A stretch of DNA of 64,000 nucleotides from Pagrus major (Eukaryota; Chordata; Actinopteri; Spariformes; Sparidae). The notes under the pieces were generated by a model that worked only from the letters and a program-made list of their open reading frames with translations, was not told the origin of the DNA and ran no database searches. Location of the stretch: NCBI RefSeq assembly GCF_040436345.1, contig NC_133237.1, positions 25,797,749 to 25,861,748 of the forward strand. The letters run 5' to 3'. A program made the position numbers and the translations under genes. Positions within the stretch are counted from its first letter, which is position 1; each line of letters begins with the position of its first letter. Positions 35,630 to 46,560 of this stretch are shown here, piece after piece.

Positions 35630-38600
35630 TTAATATAATGAGATAAAATACACTGTTGAATCAGATTATCTTATGATATCAGTGTCAAAGTTTCCTGGAC
35701 ATTGCTGAAAATATTTATTTCACAGATGTGACCAGCTCTACCAAAAATGTAAAAGTTTCCTGGCAATTTCCAGTAAATTTCAGATAAAAATAATCTGAAG
35801 ACACAATTTTCACACATGAGAAAAAAATACATAAAATTCCCAGAAAGTTTCCTGAAAATTCCAGTAATTTCTCCAGAATATGGCAGGAATTTTTTCTTAA
35901 AAAATCCTCAAAATTTCCCACAAAAATCTTACCCCCTGAAAAAAATTCATCTGGTTTCAGACGCCTAAAATAAATTCTTACAATATCCCAGACTTTTCCC
36001 GGAAATTTCTTGAATTTTCCCGAAAATTTCGGGGAAAATTACCGGAACTTTCCCGAATTTTTCGGGAAAATTACCCGAAAATTACCGGAATTTTCCCAGA
36101 AAGTTGCCAGAAAATTACCAGATTTCTTTTATGACAATTTCTGCTTGTGAGAGAAAAAAAAAATCCAGATTTGATTTATGAAACCCTGTAAATAAAAAGT
36201 CAGTGACAGTTCTCTCAGAATTATTACACTCCTTATTCTCATTGTAAGTCCTAGAAGCTCGTCCGGGCATTTTCAGGAAAATCCCAGGAAATTTCAGAGG
36301 AAATTACGGTATTTTTCCGGGAAATTTACGGAATTTTTCCAGAAATTCAGGAAACTTGTTAATTTTTGGTAGATCTAGTCTACATACATCTGTGAAATAA
36401 ACATTTTCAGCAATGTCCAGGATACATTGACACTGAAATTACAAACTTTTACATTTCTGGTAGAGCTGGGCCAGGCATTTTCAGGAAATTTTCAGGCTTT
36501 TTTCAGGAAAAATCTGGGAAGTTTCAGTAATTTGTCAGGGAAATTTCTGGGATTTTTTCTGGGAAAATTCTGGGAATCTAGGAAACTTGTAAATTTTTGG
36601 TAGAGCTGGTCACATCTGTGAAATAAACATTTTTAAGCAATGTCCAGGAAACTTTGACACTGATATCACAAACTTTTAAATTTTTGGTAGAGCTGGTCTG
36701 GGCATTGTAAGGAAAAATCCAGGAAATTTCAGGATTTTTTCAGGAAAAATCTTCTTCTGAAGTTTTTTTCACCTGGTTTCAGACTATAAAATATATATAT
36801 TTTATATATAAATATATATTTTTTTTTTCTTCTGTTATTTTATCTGTTTCAAACATAAAAGTACCTCCTGAAAAATGTATTTTTCACTCAGTTTATACAC
36901 GTGAAATTCAATTTTTTTTCCTCCTCAATAATTTCACCTGGTTTCAGACACCTAAAAAAAAGACTTTTTTTCAGGAGAACATTTGTTCTATTTTGTTATT
37001 TTATCTGTTTCACACACAAAAAAACAGACGGTGTTTGTGGGACATAAACACCAGAATGAACTCAAGAACAGAGTTACTATAATGAGATAAAATACACTGT
37101 TGAATCAGATTATCTTATGATATCAGTGTCAAAGTTTCCTGGACATTGCTGAAAATATTTATTTCACAGATGTGACCAGCTCTACCAAAAATTTACAAGT
37201 TTCCTGGCAATTTCCAGTAAATTTCAGATAAAAATAATCTGAAAACACAATTTTCACACATGAGAAAAAAATACATAAAATTCCCAGAAGTTTTCCTGAA
37301 AATTCCAGTAATTTCTCCAGACTTTTCCCGGAAAATTTCCGGAAAATTTCCGGAATTTTTCCCGAAAATTTTCAGAATTTTCCGGGGAAATTAGCTGAAT
37401 TTTCCCGGAAAATTACCGGATTTCTTTTATGACAATTTCTACTTGTGAGAGAAAAAAAAATCCAGATTTGATTTATGAAAGCCTGTAAATAAAAAGTCAG
37501 TGACAGTTCTCAGAATTATTACACTCCTTATCCTCATTGTAAGTCCTAGGCGTAGTCGTAGTTTTTTCACCTGGTTTCATACTCCTAAAATATATATATA
37601 TTATTATTATATTTCAGGGAAAATTCCCAGATTTTTTTCCAGAAATTCAGGAAACTTTTTTCAGGAACATTTTCAGCAATGTCCAGGAAACTTTGACACT
37701 GATATCACAAACTTTTACATTTCTGGTAGAGCTGGTCCAGGCATTTTCAGGAAAATGTCAGGATTTTTTCAGGAAAAATCCGGGAAATTTCAGTCATTTT
37801 TCAGGAAAATTCTCCAGAAATCTAGGAAACATTGATATCACAAACTTTTTAAATTTTGGTAGGGCTGGTCCGGGCATTGTCAGGAAAAATCCAGGAAATT
37901 TCAGGGTTTTTTTTCCAGAAATTCAGGAAACTTGTTAATTTTTGGTAGAGCTGGTCTACATATATCTGTGAAATAAACATTTTCAGCAATGTCCAGGAAA
38001 CGTTGACATTGACAGCACAAACTTTTACATTTTTGGTAGAGCTGGTCCTGGCATTGTCAGGAAACGCCTGGGAAATTTCAGGATTTTTTCAGGGAAAATT
38101 CTGGGATTTGGGAAATTTGGGAAATTTGGGAAACTTTTAAATTTTTGGTAGAGCTTGTCACATCTGTGAAATAAACATTTTCAGCAATGTCCAGGATACA
38201 TTGACACTGAAATTACAAACTTTTAAATTTTTGGTAGAGCTGGTCCGGGCATTGTCAGGAAAAATCCAGGAATTTTCTGGGGAAATTCCAGGATGTTTTT
38301 CAGGAAATTCAGGGAACTTGTTAATTTTTGGTAGAGCTGGTCTACATACATCTGTGAAATAAACATTTTCACCAATGTCCAGGAAACATTGACACTGATA
38401 TCACATGATAATCAGATTCAACAGTGGATTTATTTTATTATATTGACTCTCTTCTTGAGTCAATATAACGGTGCTCGTTTATGTCCCACAAACACCGTCC
38501 GTTTTTTGTGTGTGAAACAAATAAAATAACAGAATTTAAAAAAAAATGTTCTCCTGAAATTTTTTTTTTTTTTTTGGAAAAAAGGTGAAAAAAACTTTTT

Positions 38601-38845
38601 GAGGAGGAAAAAACGTAAATAAGCAAAAAAGATGAGTGAAAAATACATATTTCAGGAGATTTTTATGTCTGTAAAACAGAGAAAACAACAGAATAAAAAC
38701 TTTTTTTTTTTGGTGTCTGAAACCAGGTGGAAAAAAAAAACTTTTGGAGGCTGAAAATAATGTAACTAATAAAATGGAGCACCAGAAAAAAAATAATTCT
38801 CACTTGCCCCTCAGGGCTTCCGTACAACATAAACAGTAAGTTGTT
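35630..38845. repeat. Repeat block, right part
   Basis: Direct cassette copies (35640-35960, 37080-37330), inverted ones (36350-36720, 37680-38400), and a fully inverted end: TATGTCCCACAAACACCGTC at about 38479 is the reverse of the GACGGTGTTTGTGGGACATA anchor. It ends near 38830 in CACTTGCCCCTCAGGGCTTC, which is found again, inverted, at about 55920. No gene. Confidence 0.8.
35945..37070. repeat. Second copy of the 1.1-kb direct duplication
   Basis: Partner of 33560-34647. It retains the uninserted piggyBac site and has small indels, such as ATTTTCAGGAAAATCCCAGG present only here. Confidence 0.85.
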
Positions 38846-39785
38846 GATTTAAAAATACAAGTTTCTTGGCATACAACGACATCATAAGTTTGTATTCCGT
38901 AATAATGTGAAAATATTTTGTTACAGCATGAAAAACATCTTGTTATAGCAATAAACTTTTCACGTTATAATCTGACCCTGCTCCTGTTTCTGGCATGGCA
39001 GCTGTAGGCTTCCGTAGAAATGTGTTTCCAGTGCTGAGTATCAGAGAGTTCAAATTACCTAATGTTTCCAATGAATTGATGGCCAGATTCTTAGTTTGGT
39101 TTAATCAGATATTCACTGATTTAAATCATGGAAATGTCTGACTTTGTGTTTAATTGACAATTAGTGAAGTTAATATTAATGAAAGCAACAATTTTTTTTC
39201 AATTTTTTTACCTTAAAATAACAGCTTCAAAGTCATGTTGATGGTTCAGTGTCTTGTAACAGGGTGATTGGTGTCTCTATCACTGTGAGAGGGTAGGATC
39301 ACAGTGTTACATAACATTATTACGACGTAATGAGTTTTGTTTGTAGTCAGCACCGACGTTACTTCTGACTAATTTCTACAGACCTGGGAAAGTTTCTTCA
39401 AGAGTCTAGAAGAGAGATGTTCATCACTGATGCCTTCTAATCAATGATTCATCAGAAGTGTGATGCCAGCCCTGCAAGAAATCAAATCAAAGACTTTTCA
39501 TCAAAGTTTGATATATTTGCTTGAAAGTTTTCTACAGAAGACTTTTCTTTTTAAACCAAAATAAGCCAAATATCACTTTTGGTGTCCAATGCAGAACCAG
39601 AGACTGGCGTCAATTCGCCCAATTCTTAGCCTTATTTAAATTAATGATCAGATATTTGCTCATTTAATCACACTTCTTGCAAGGCTGCCACATCAATGAG
39701 AAATCTGTGTCTGTGCTCTGAGAGAGCCAGTGAACGCAATCAGAATTCAAATGAATGAGGATCTCAATATGGGGCATTATCATTT
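38846..39785. other. Spacer between repeat block and mmd
   Basis: AT-rich single-copy-looking DNA; nothing recognised. Confidence 0.5.
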
Positions 39786-39787
39786 TT

Positions 39788-39793
39788 TTTATT
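39788..39793 (-). terminator. mmd: Likely mmd polyadenylation signal
   Basis: TTTATT on plus is AATAAA on minus, 1.5 kb after the mmd stop codon, a distance compatible with the long MMD 3'UTR. Position is a best guess. Confidence 0.4.
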
Positions 39794-41286
39794 GTCACAT
39801 TAGAAAGGTGATACTCAGTATAGTAGAGGAGCATTCATGTACAGTATATGCAGCACCATTAACAGCCAATGGAACAAACAAGAAGCAGTTTTTTTCCCTG
39901 CAAAGGCGAGGATCATGTCATCGACAGAACAAAAAGGACAGAATATACAAACATTACAAAACAGAGTGGTTAAGGAAACCATTTCAACAAGGAGACAAAA
40001 TTAAGAAATATGCAACCATTCAGCTCCGCACGTCACTACGAGGAAAGGTCGTTTTTATGAGCCACCGAGCACATTTACAAAAACCATGAGACGAAAAACA
40101 TGAACGTGAGGTTTCTCCACCTGCTTCGGAGTACAAACAGGAAACACTTCATTCTAGTGGTGTGAGTCAAAAATCAGTGGAAATGTTAATACTGAGCTAC
40201 AGTACAAAGGTTGTGCACACACACGCACACACACACTCTAATGCACACTGTTCACATTAAATAACAAGGTGGAAAAGTTCTGTTTCCTGAACTGATTTTC
40301 TCTCATCGTTTGGCTCATTAATAAAAAAAAAAACAACAACTTCACCTTGAAATGCCGTCAGTCGCTTTCTTACAGCCGCCCACCAGCAGAGGGCGCTAAA
40401 TACTCACAGAAGAAACTGGTTCTCTGAAAACTGAGGACTGCATTTAGAAACAAAACACGCATTGGAAAAAAGTAAAAAGAGAAGATGGGTCGACGATGTT
40501 AAACACTGTGAAAACAGAATAAAGAGAATGGGAAAACAAATAATCAATGCTTGTTTTTTCCTTCAAACACGTCAAATCTTTGTTAAACTACCGACAAAGG
40601 CTGGGAATCAAACCGCAATACTTTTAGATACAAAAGTTGGCATCAGACTCTACTGTACTTACATTTTGATTGGATTTAAAGCGAATTTTGCCAATTTTTA
40701 AACTTTTTTACTCTTTCAAAGTTCCTGTACAGCTACTTGTGGGATCTTTGGTGTCTTTTTTAATGTAGAGAAACATGTTTATAGTATCAAAAAAATATAA
40801 TTCTGGGTATTGGTACGTAAACCTTTCTGATGATACCCAGCCCTGCTACCGATACAAGCTGATTTTTAAGCACCTCATTCGACGTCCCCAGTGATCAAAT
40901 CACCAGCTGAAATGGATGAAATCTCCAGGTTTTGAAACACAAATGATCCCAATGTGGAATGTGACTCGCTTCAAGTGATACAAAAGACTGTTATCAAATT
41001 TCTCAAACACTCATTAATGTGCCAGGGTTCATTAGAAAAACTCCCTCCCTCACTGAAGTTGTACAAAACAGCTTTTTGAAAGTAGCTTTTGTTGGTCAGA
41101 AAAATCTGTTCTCCTCGTTAGAAAACAGTAAACAATTCACGGTCAGTATTTTCGTAAACTTTTTGGCTGTCGTCGCAGCTTCAGCGGGCAGTTGAGGGAG
41201 TCGGTGTGCGGGGCGCCTCCGCTCAGGCGCACACGAGGAGGAGGATGGGGGGGAGGTGGAGAACCGGCGTCCAGCCCCGGCTGTGG
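39794..41286 (-). other. mmd: Probable mmd 3'UTR
   Basis: No coding or repeat signature between the mmd stop (41287) and the candidate AATAAA. Includes a short CA tract near 40220. Confidence 0.5.
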
Positions 41287-41489
41287 TCACGACTGGAGGA
41301 GGGTGTCGGCGCTGGGGGCCTTGTAGAGGTATTTCCAGATGGCGTAGTAGTGCACGGCCGCAGCCAGCGCCACGAACACGTGCCAGATGGCGTGGGCGAA
41401 GGGGATGATGCTGCGCTCTTGAAGAAGAACACACCGAGGCAGTAGATCAGTCCGCCGCAGGCCAGCTCATGAAGCCCCTCGGTGTTGCT
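41287..41489 (-). CDS. mmd: mmd last coding exon, with 1-base deletion
   Basis: Starts [20 protein letters not shown] then FFFKS. The expected frame resumes one base off as [40 protein letters not shown] and TGA (41289-41287). Between AGC (41417-41415) and ATCATCCCC (41409-41401) there are five bases where six are needed. If read literally, the product runs into a Pro/Ser/Arg-rich tail ending at 41223. Confidence 0.9.
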
Positions 41490-44400
41490 CTGCAGAATGA
41501 ACAAAACGAGAAAACATACAGGAGAAATGTCAGTTTATGTGTAAATTAAACGCCAAATGACTTCAGTGTTAACTTTAGAACATATTGTTGTCCACAAGTC
41601 ACAGCATCAATGGGATATTGGGCTGCTGTTTTCACTGGAACCACTAGAGGGCAGCATGAATTACAACACAGATTTGACATGTTGAAGTTTGTTACACAGC
41701 AACAGCATGTACGTGGAGAGCACTTTCTGATATGGATCACGATATATTCATTAATAAAACTGCTGTTAAAATAATAGTTTTTTAGCGGATAAACACTTCA
41801 GACAACTTCAGCAAGAAGAGGAAGTAAAACACTCATCGCACCTCCACCCTGCTGGGTGGAAGAAGTGATATGTGATGATTCAGAACATGCAAATACACTG
41901 AATGCGACTGTAAACAATATAAATACATCAGAATATTACCATTGACGCCATGACTGATGCGGGGAAAAATCCCATCGTCAAGTAGAAGGCCAGCTCGACA
42001 AGTTTGTATCTGTGAAGACAAACACACAACACTGATGAGAACAACGTGATGCATGTTCAAAGACTGTCGCGTAAAGCAAAAGCAGACTTTATTGACGATA
42101 ACAACGTAGGTGACGTCAATTCAGTGAAACAAAATGTTCTGGAGGTTGCACTTCATCTGCTTTGAAAAAAAAAGTCCTTCTGTGTTTTAAGAGCTTTTCT
42201 TGGCAGGTCACGAGGACCCTGGCAGGTTGTTGTGACAACCTCACGCATGGGGCAACACTCAGGGCGTAGCAGGTGTTCACACTCGGTCAGAGCCCATTAC
42301 TGGGACTGAGCACGAACAATGAATTAATAAAAACTTGCCAAACCTGCCTTAAAACCTCCCCTAATCTACAGAATCAAAACAGAACACCAGAGAGACAGTG
42401 AGGTGAGTCAGATCACATTTTCAAACAGCTGATTCATGACTGTGATCATCTTTAGAGATTGAAGTCAGAAAGGGGAAGGTATATAAATGTTTATCTCTTC
42501 TTCAAACATGTGTTTTGTGAGGTCACAGTGAAGTTCATCCTTCAGTCCGAGTGGACAATTGAGCCAAATTGGAAGAAATTCCCTCAATGCGTTCCTGAGA
42601 TATCGTGTTCACAAGAAAGGGACGGACAATCCGCAAACATAATACCTCTGAGCCGGCGACAGCCGAGGCCGGAGGCACAACATTGGATAGTCAAACGAGA
42701 CATCTAACAGAGAGCTGCTGCACAGTTAGGTCACAGACTTTCTCTATGATCCTGACTATTAAATGTAATTATCACAAATAAACAACCACTTGTTGATCCA
42801 GCTGTAAAATGAACTCACTTTTCATGATAGTTGAAGACATAAATGGTTCCAGCAGCAGCCATTAGCCACACAAACCAGCGCATGTGTGCTGCTAGAGGGC
42901 CCAGTTCACGCAGGTTCAACCTGAGAACAACAAAAAAAACATATGAATCAACATTAGTCATCTATTTATTACATCAGTCCTTCTGAGTATGTACTGTCCT
43001 CTGTGAGACACTCACCAAGGTGTGTAGGAGGCAGCGATGAAGAAATAGATGACCACTCTGTCACACATGTGGAAACAATGTTCCATAGACCTGAAACAAC
43101 AAACAGGTGAACAGGTTAGTTGTTGTTGCCTCAGGGAAGTGCAAAGCAAAAACATTATTTGCATATTTGAACAGGGAAAAACACATCTGCTACACAGGAA
43201 GAGATGTCAGGTTTCAACAGACGTTCACTGTTATTCATAACATGTTGAAGATTATGTTAAACAGCACAGAAACACGACCGACGTGACAGATTTCAGCTCA
43301 CAAAACTTCACAGTGCAAGGCTCAAATCCTCGAACGACAGATTAACTTTAACTGAGAGCTGATGGAGGAGGCAGAGAAGGTGAAGAGGCAGAGTGATAGA
43401 AACCGAGGTAAAACAAGAGTGAGCAGACGGGCGTTCACCTCGATGGAGAGCGCTCCGGTGTTGGATAAAAAACAGCATTCTTTCTACGAGATCAGAAAGT
43501 AACAAAACCTGCTTCTTATTCATACAACTGGGTGTTTTACTCTGCCTTTTCAGAGCACTGAGATCGGTGTTTCTAGGTCAAACTGGGATTCTTATGGTTG
43601 TTTTTTGCTTTGGACATTAGCCAGGTTGATAGATGTAGCTGTGCTGCTAACACTATATCTTTGCGACAGTGACACAAACAGTAATACCAAAGGGAAACGC
43701 TTGGATGAGGAGTTGAAACGTTGTCCATTTCTGCTTAAATTTGTTTCAAAATAAGGTACTGAAATAAAGCACTGTTTTGGTATCAGCATTATTGCAAACA
43801 AGCATTCATACAGAGCTCGGCCACATGCATGTGTCATAATGTCACTGCCTGTCACAACATTTGAACCAAAGTGAATATACGTAACAATAACTGTAGGAAT
43901 CAGCCGAAACAGGTAAAACATGTTTGACATCTCTCAGGGTTTCTACTCCAGGAAACACCAAATATTTTGACAAATCGTGACGTGAACACTTCATCCATTC
44001 AACTGGAAACTGGAAACCTGACAACAGTGAGGTATCGGTGTAGTGTTGTTATTCCCCCACAGGGACTCTGATATTCCACAACTCTAAATCACAGACCGGC
44101 TCCCAGTAAATTATTGATTTTACTCTAAATATTAAAAAAGGAAAATCTGTCCGCGTCGCTCTCTCTCGCGTTCATCTTTGTCCTCATGTATTATGTATAG
44201 TGTGAGTACGTTCTGTGTGCATGGTTGTAATGTCAGCTAGCACTCACCTCATGTGACTCTTCTTCCAGGTGATGATATGAAACACAGTGGAGACCAGGAA
44301 GAGGGCACACAGGCCCATGCCGTACACCCAGGCAGTGATCCTCTCCCAGCCGGTGTCAGACAGACGATGCAGCAGCGCCATGCCCACGAAGGCCGGCATG

Positions 44401-46000
44401 ATGAGGAGCTGCAGGGACGCAAAAGAAATCACGCAACCATTAAAACCACGTATCTCAGATTACTGTGTGTTGTGTGCCTTAAAAAAAATACATTCACGCC
44501 GCTCACCGCATGAGTGTAGCAGTTTGCAGCATGCTCGTAGCAGGTGGGCTGGTAGCGGCAGTTAGCAGCGGCTCGTCTGTTCATGAACCTGAAACACACA
44601 AACACACAAAACAAACAAATAAACAACTGTGGAAGGATGAATCACAAGTGTGCAGCTTCGACAGTCTTTAAAGGAAGTTTTATATATCTTCTCTGCAGTA
44701 TAGATACACCAGCACCAACTGCAATTTTTCGTTCTTTCAGACAGAGAGCCGACAGACAAATATTATCTTTAAAAGGCCAAATTAACAGAGAAAAAAAGTG
44801 TGATATTTAATGGTTGCTTTAGTCTTTCTGCTGTTGTTCTCTGCAACTAGCCAAGAAAAGTCCTATCTTATGGTCGTTTAAGCCTTCAATGGTGTGCCAT
44901 TTTTGATTTATCAAATATCAACATTTTAAGGTACTGTATCGAAGCTAGAAATTACAGTACTGTTTTGTATCAGGCTTATTGACAAGTAGGTTTTCACACA
45001 GAAGGAATTTGTCTTGGTATTTTTGGTGCATAATGATCACAACAAACACAGTAAGACAAAAGAAAAACCTAGTATGTCAAGTCAAGAATGGAAAAAAGGT
45101 GTAAAATTGTGCCAAAATAATCCAAAGATTTTTGTTAATTTTACGCATCAAGTCTTAGATATTAACACAAGACAGACAGATGTTACGGCAACCAAGTCAC
45201 ATTAATGACAAAACAAAACAACATTACAACAGATGAGAGGTACCGAATATAAACTATAATCTTTACCTTCAGTAAAAAAACATGCTCCAGCTCTAATTAT
45301 ACACCATCAGAGCTGCAACAATTATTCGATCAAATGACGAGTCTATCGTCAGGAAATGAACACTTACTATTTTGATCATCCTACCATTCTGTAAAATCAT
45401 TTTATCTTTATTTTTGAAAGTAAATGAAGAGTCTCCTGGCAGCAGCAGCCCTCTGCACCATTACACTGACCTGTAACTTGTTGATCGTGGCTTCCTGACA
45501 GTTTTCCTGCACATCACAATCTAAATTAAATTACTGCTTTGTTCAAGTCAACAGGTTCATGTACTTCTCTCGGGTATCTAGAGCTGTTGTATATTATCTT
45601 ATTCTGTCCTTTAGTGATTTAGTCAATTTATTAAATTACATATTTAAGTGTTTTGTTTTTTTTCTGAGCAGAAAAATCACAGTTACTCAACTAAGGATGA
45701 GAAACGTGTAAGACCTAGTTAAGTTGCATTCAAAAAAGTCTTGTGCACCAAACCTCATTCAAAAAGTTCTACATTTAACTCTGCAACATTTTTGAACGTC
45801 TTTAGCTAACATGCCACCTCTAAACAGAAACTTCAGCCGTTCCTGTGACTCAACCTGAAAGACAAACAGGTGAGTGCTAACGGACACACCTGACTCACCG
45901 TCATTATCTTGTCAGGTCGTCGTCTAACAAACCCCAAACGTGATTTCTGCCAGAGACTTGTGTGTTTCACCCACCTCTGAAAGCTGTTTACTCTCTTCAT
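41287..46000 (-). CDS. mmd: Monocyte to macrophage differentiation factor (PAQR11), frame broken in last exon
   Basis: Seven minus-strand coding exons: 46000-45975, 44588-44507, 44408-44248, 43090-43016, 42920-42819, 42009-41940 and 41489-41287. All junctions are GT-AG and phases agree. With one missing base allowed for in the last exon, the product would be 239 residues (human MMD 238). PAQR motifs are visible: E-H-A-A-N-CYTH (about 28-35), [13 protein letters not shown] (about 76-88) and, in the shifted frame, HAIWH. MMD is a seven-pass Golgi/endomembrane protein. HLFs neighbour in human 17q22 is also MMD. In the sequence given, frame is lost after about residue 197 (41410-41415), so the HxxxH motif and last membrane helix are not reached. 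A base-call or assembly error is likelier than gene loss, since all else is intact. Confidence 0.93.
41940..42009 (-). CDS. mmd: mmd coding exon 6
   Basis: 70 nt, [20 protein letters not shown] and ASM; aligned with human YKVVELFFYLTMGFSPALVV. Acceptor CACAG/A, donor ATG/GTAATA. Confidence 0.92.
42519..42685. repeat. Fish interspersed repeat in mmd intron
   Basis: GAAGTTCATCCTTCAGTCCG, AAATTCCCTCAATGCGTTCC, TGAGATATCGTGTTCAC and ACGGACAATCCG with CCTCTGAGCCGGC are phrases of a repeat common in teleosts. Unclassified. Confidence 0.6.
42819..42920 (-). CDS. mmd: mmd coding exon 5
   Basis: 102 nt, [35 protein letters not shown]. Acceptor TTCTCAG/G, donor AA/GTGAGT. Confidence 0.93.
43016..43090 (-). 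CDS. mmd: mmd coding exon 4
   Basis: 75 nt, [20 protein letters not shown] and SYTPW (human [20 protein letters not shown]). The EHCFHMCDR block is strongly conserved in MMD. Acceptor TTTCAG/G, donor TG/GTGAGT. Confidence 0.94.
44248..44408 (-). CDS. mmd: mmd coding exon 3
   Basis: 161 nt, [53 protein letters not shown]. It has two membrane helices and the SxxxH motif (STVFH). Acceptor CCCTGCAG/C, donor AG/GTGAGT. Confidence 0.95.
44507..44588 (-). CDS. mmd: mmd coding exon 2
   Basis: 82 nt, [20 protein letters not shown] and ANCYTHA, the first PAQR motif. Acceptor TTTCAG/G, donor GCG/GTGAGC. Confidence 0.95.
45295..45430. repeat. MITE-like family fragment in mmd intron 1
   Basis: AGAGCTGCAACAATTATTCG and AGTAAATGAAGAGTC, as in the 22306 family. 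Confidence 0.4.
45975..46000 (-). CDS. mmd: mmd coding exon 1
   Basis: 26 nt, MKRVNSFQ plus AG of Arg (human MRFKNRFQR). It joins exon 2 in phase. The ATG is the first in this frame after upstream stops; the donor is AG/GTGGGT. Confidence 0.8.
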
Positions 46001-46289
46001 GTCAGAGCCTTGTTCACCACGGGGAGCAAAGAAAAGGATCAGCAAACAAAGGAGCTACAAAACGCCGCTTTACAAAAGGGGGAAGAATAAAAACAATAAA
46101 GTGTCCTGACAGCCAAAAGGAAACGGAAAGGCCTAGCATGAGCTAACGTGATGCTGCTCATGAGCTAGCTAACTTTCACTACGGCTAACGCTACAAGGCA
46201 CCGGCAGCATTAACACTCCTACTACAAAGGCACCATTTTAGCCTTTTTCTTAATACCATTCTGTGGCAAATACCGGCTTCACTGCCTCG

Positions 46290-46560
46290 TCTTTAAGCTT
46301 GAAATATCCATAAGCGGCAGCTGCAGCCAGGACAAACCGAAAAAAAAAAGACCCTCGCAGCTCCGCCGGTCAGTGACAGGCTGCTCCCCGCTGCGCCGCT
46401 CAAATGTGAGTTCTGTTTTTGTGCCCTACCGCCCAAACAGTGGTGAGACGTCGAGCGACGGCGGTGTGGGCCAATGAGCAGCGAGATACGCGGCAAACTG
46501 GCCAATCGGGTGTTAGGTGGGCGGTGACGTGTAAGAGGAGCAACAGTCACATTCTGGTTG
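46290..46560 (-). promoter_or_regulatory. mmd: mmd CpG-rich promoter region
   Basis: A local GC/CpG-rich patch in AT-rich DNA upstream of mmd exon 1, with two CCAAT boxes at 46471-46475 and 46502-46506. A non-coding 5' part of exon 1, or a separate leader exon, is likely between here and 46000; its structure cannot be fixed. Confidence 0.55.
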
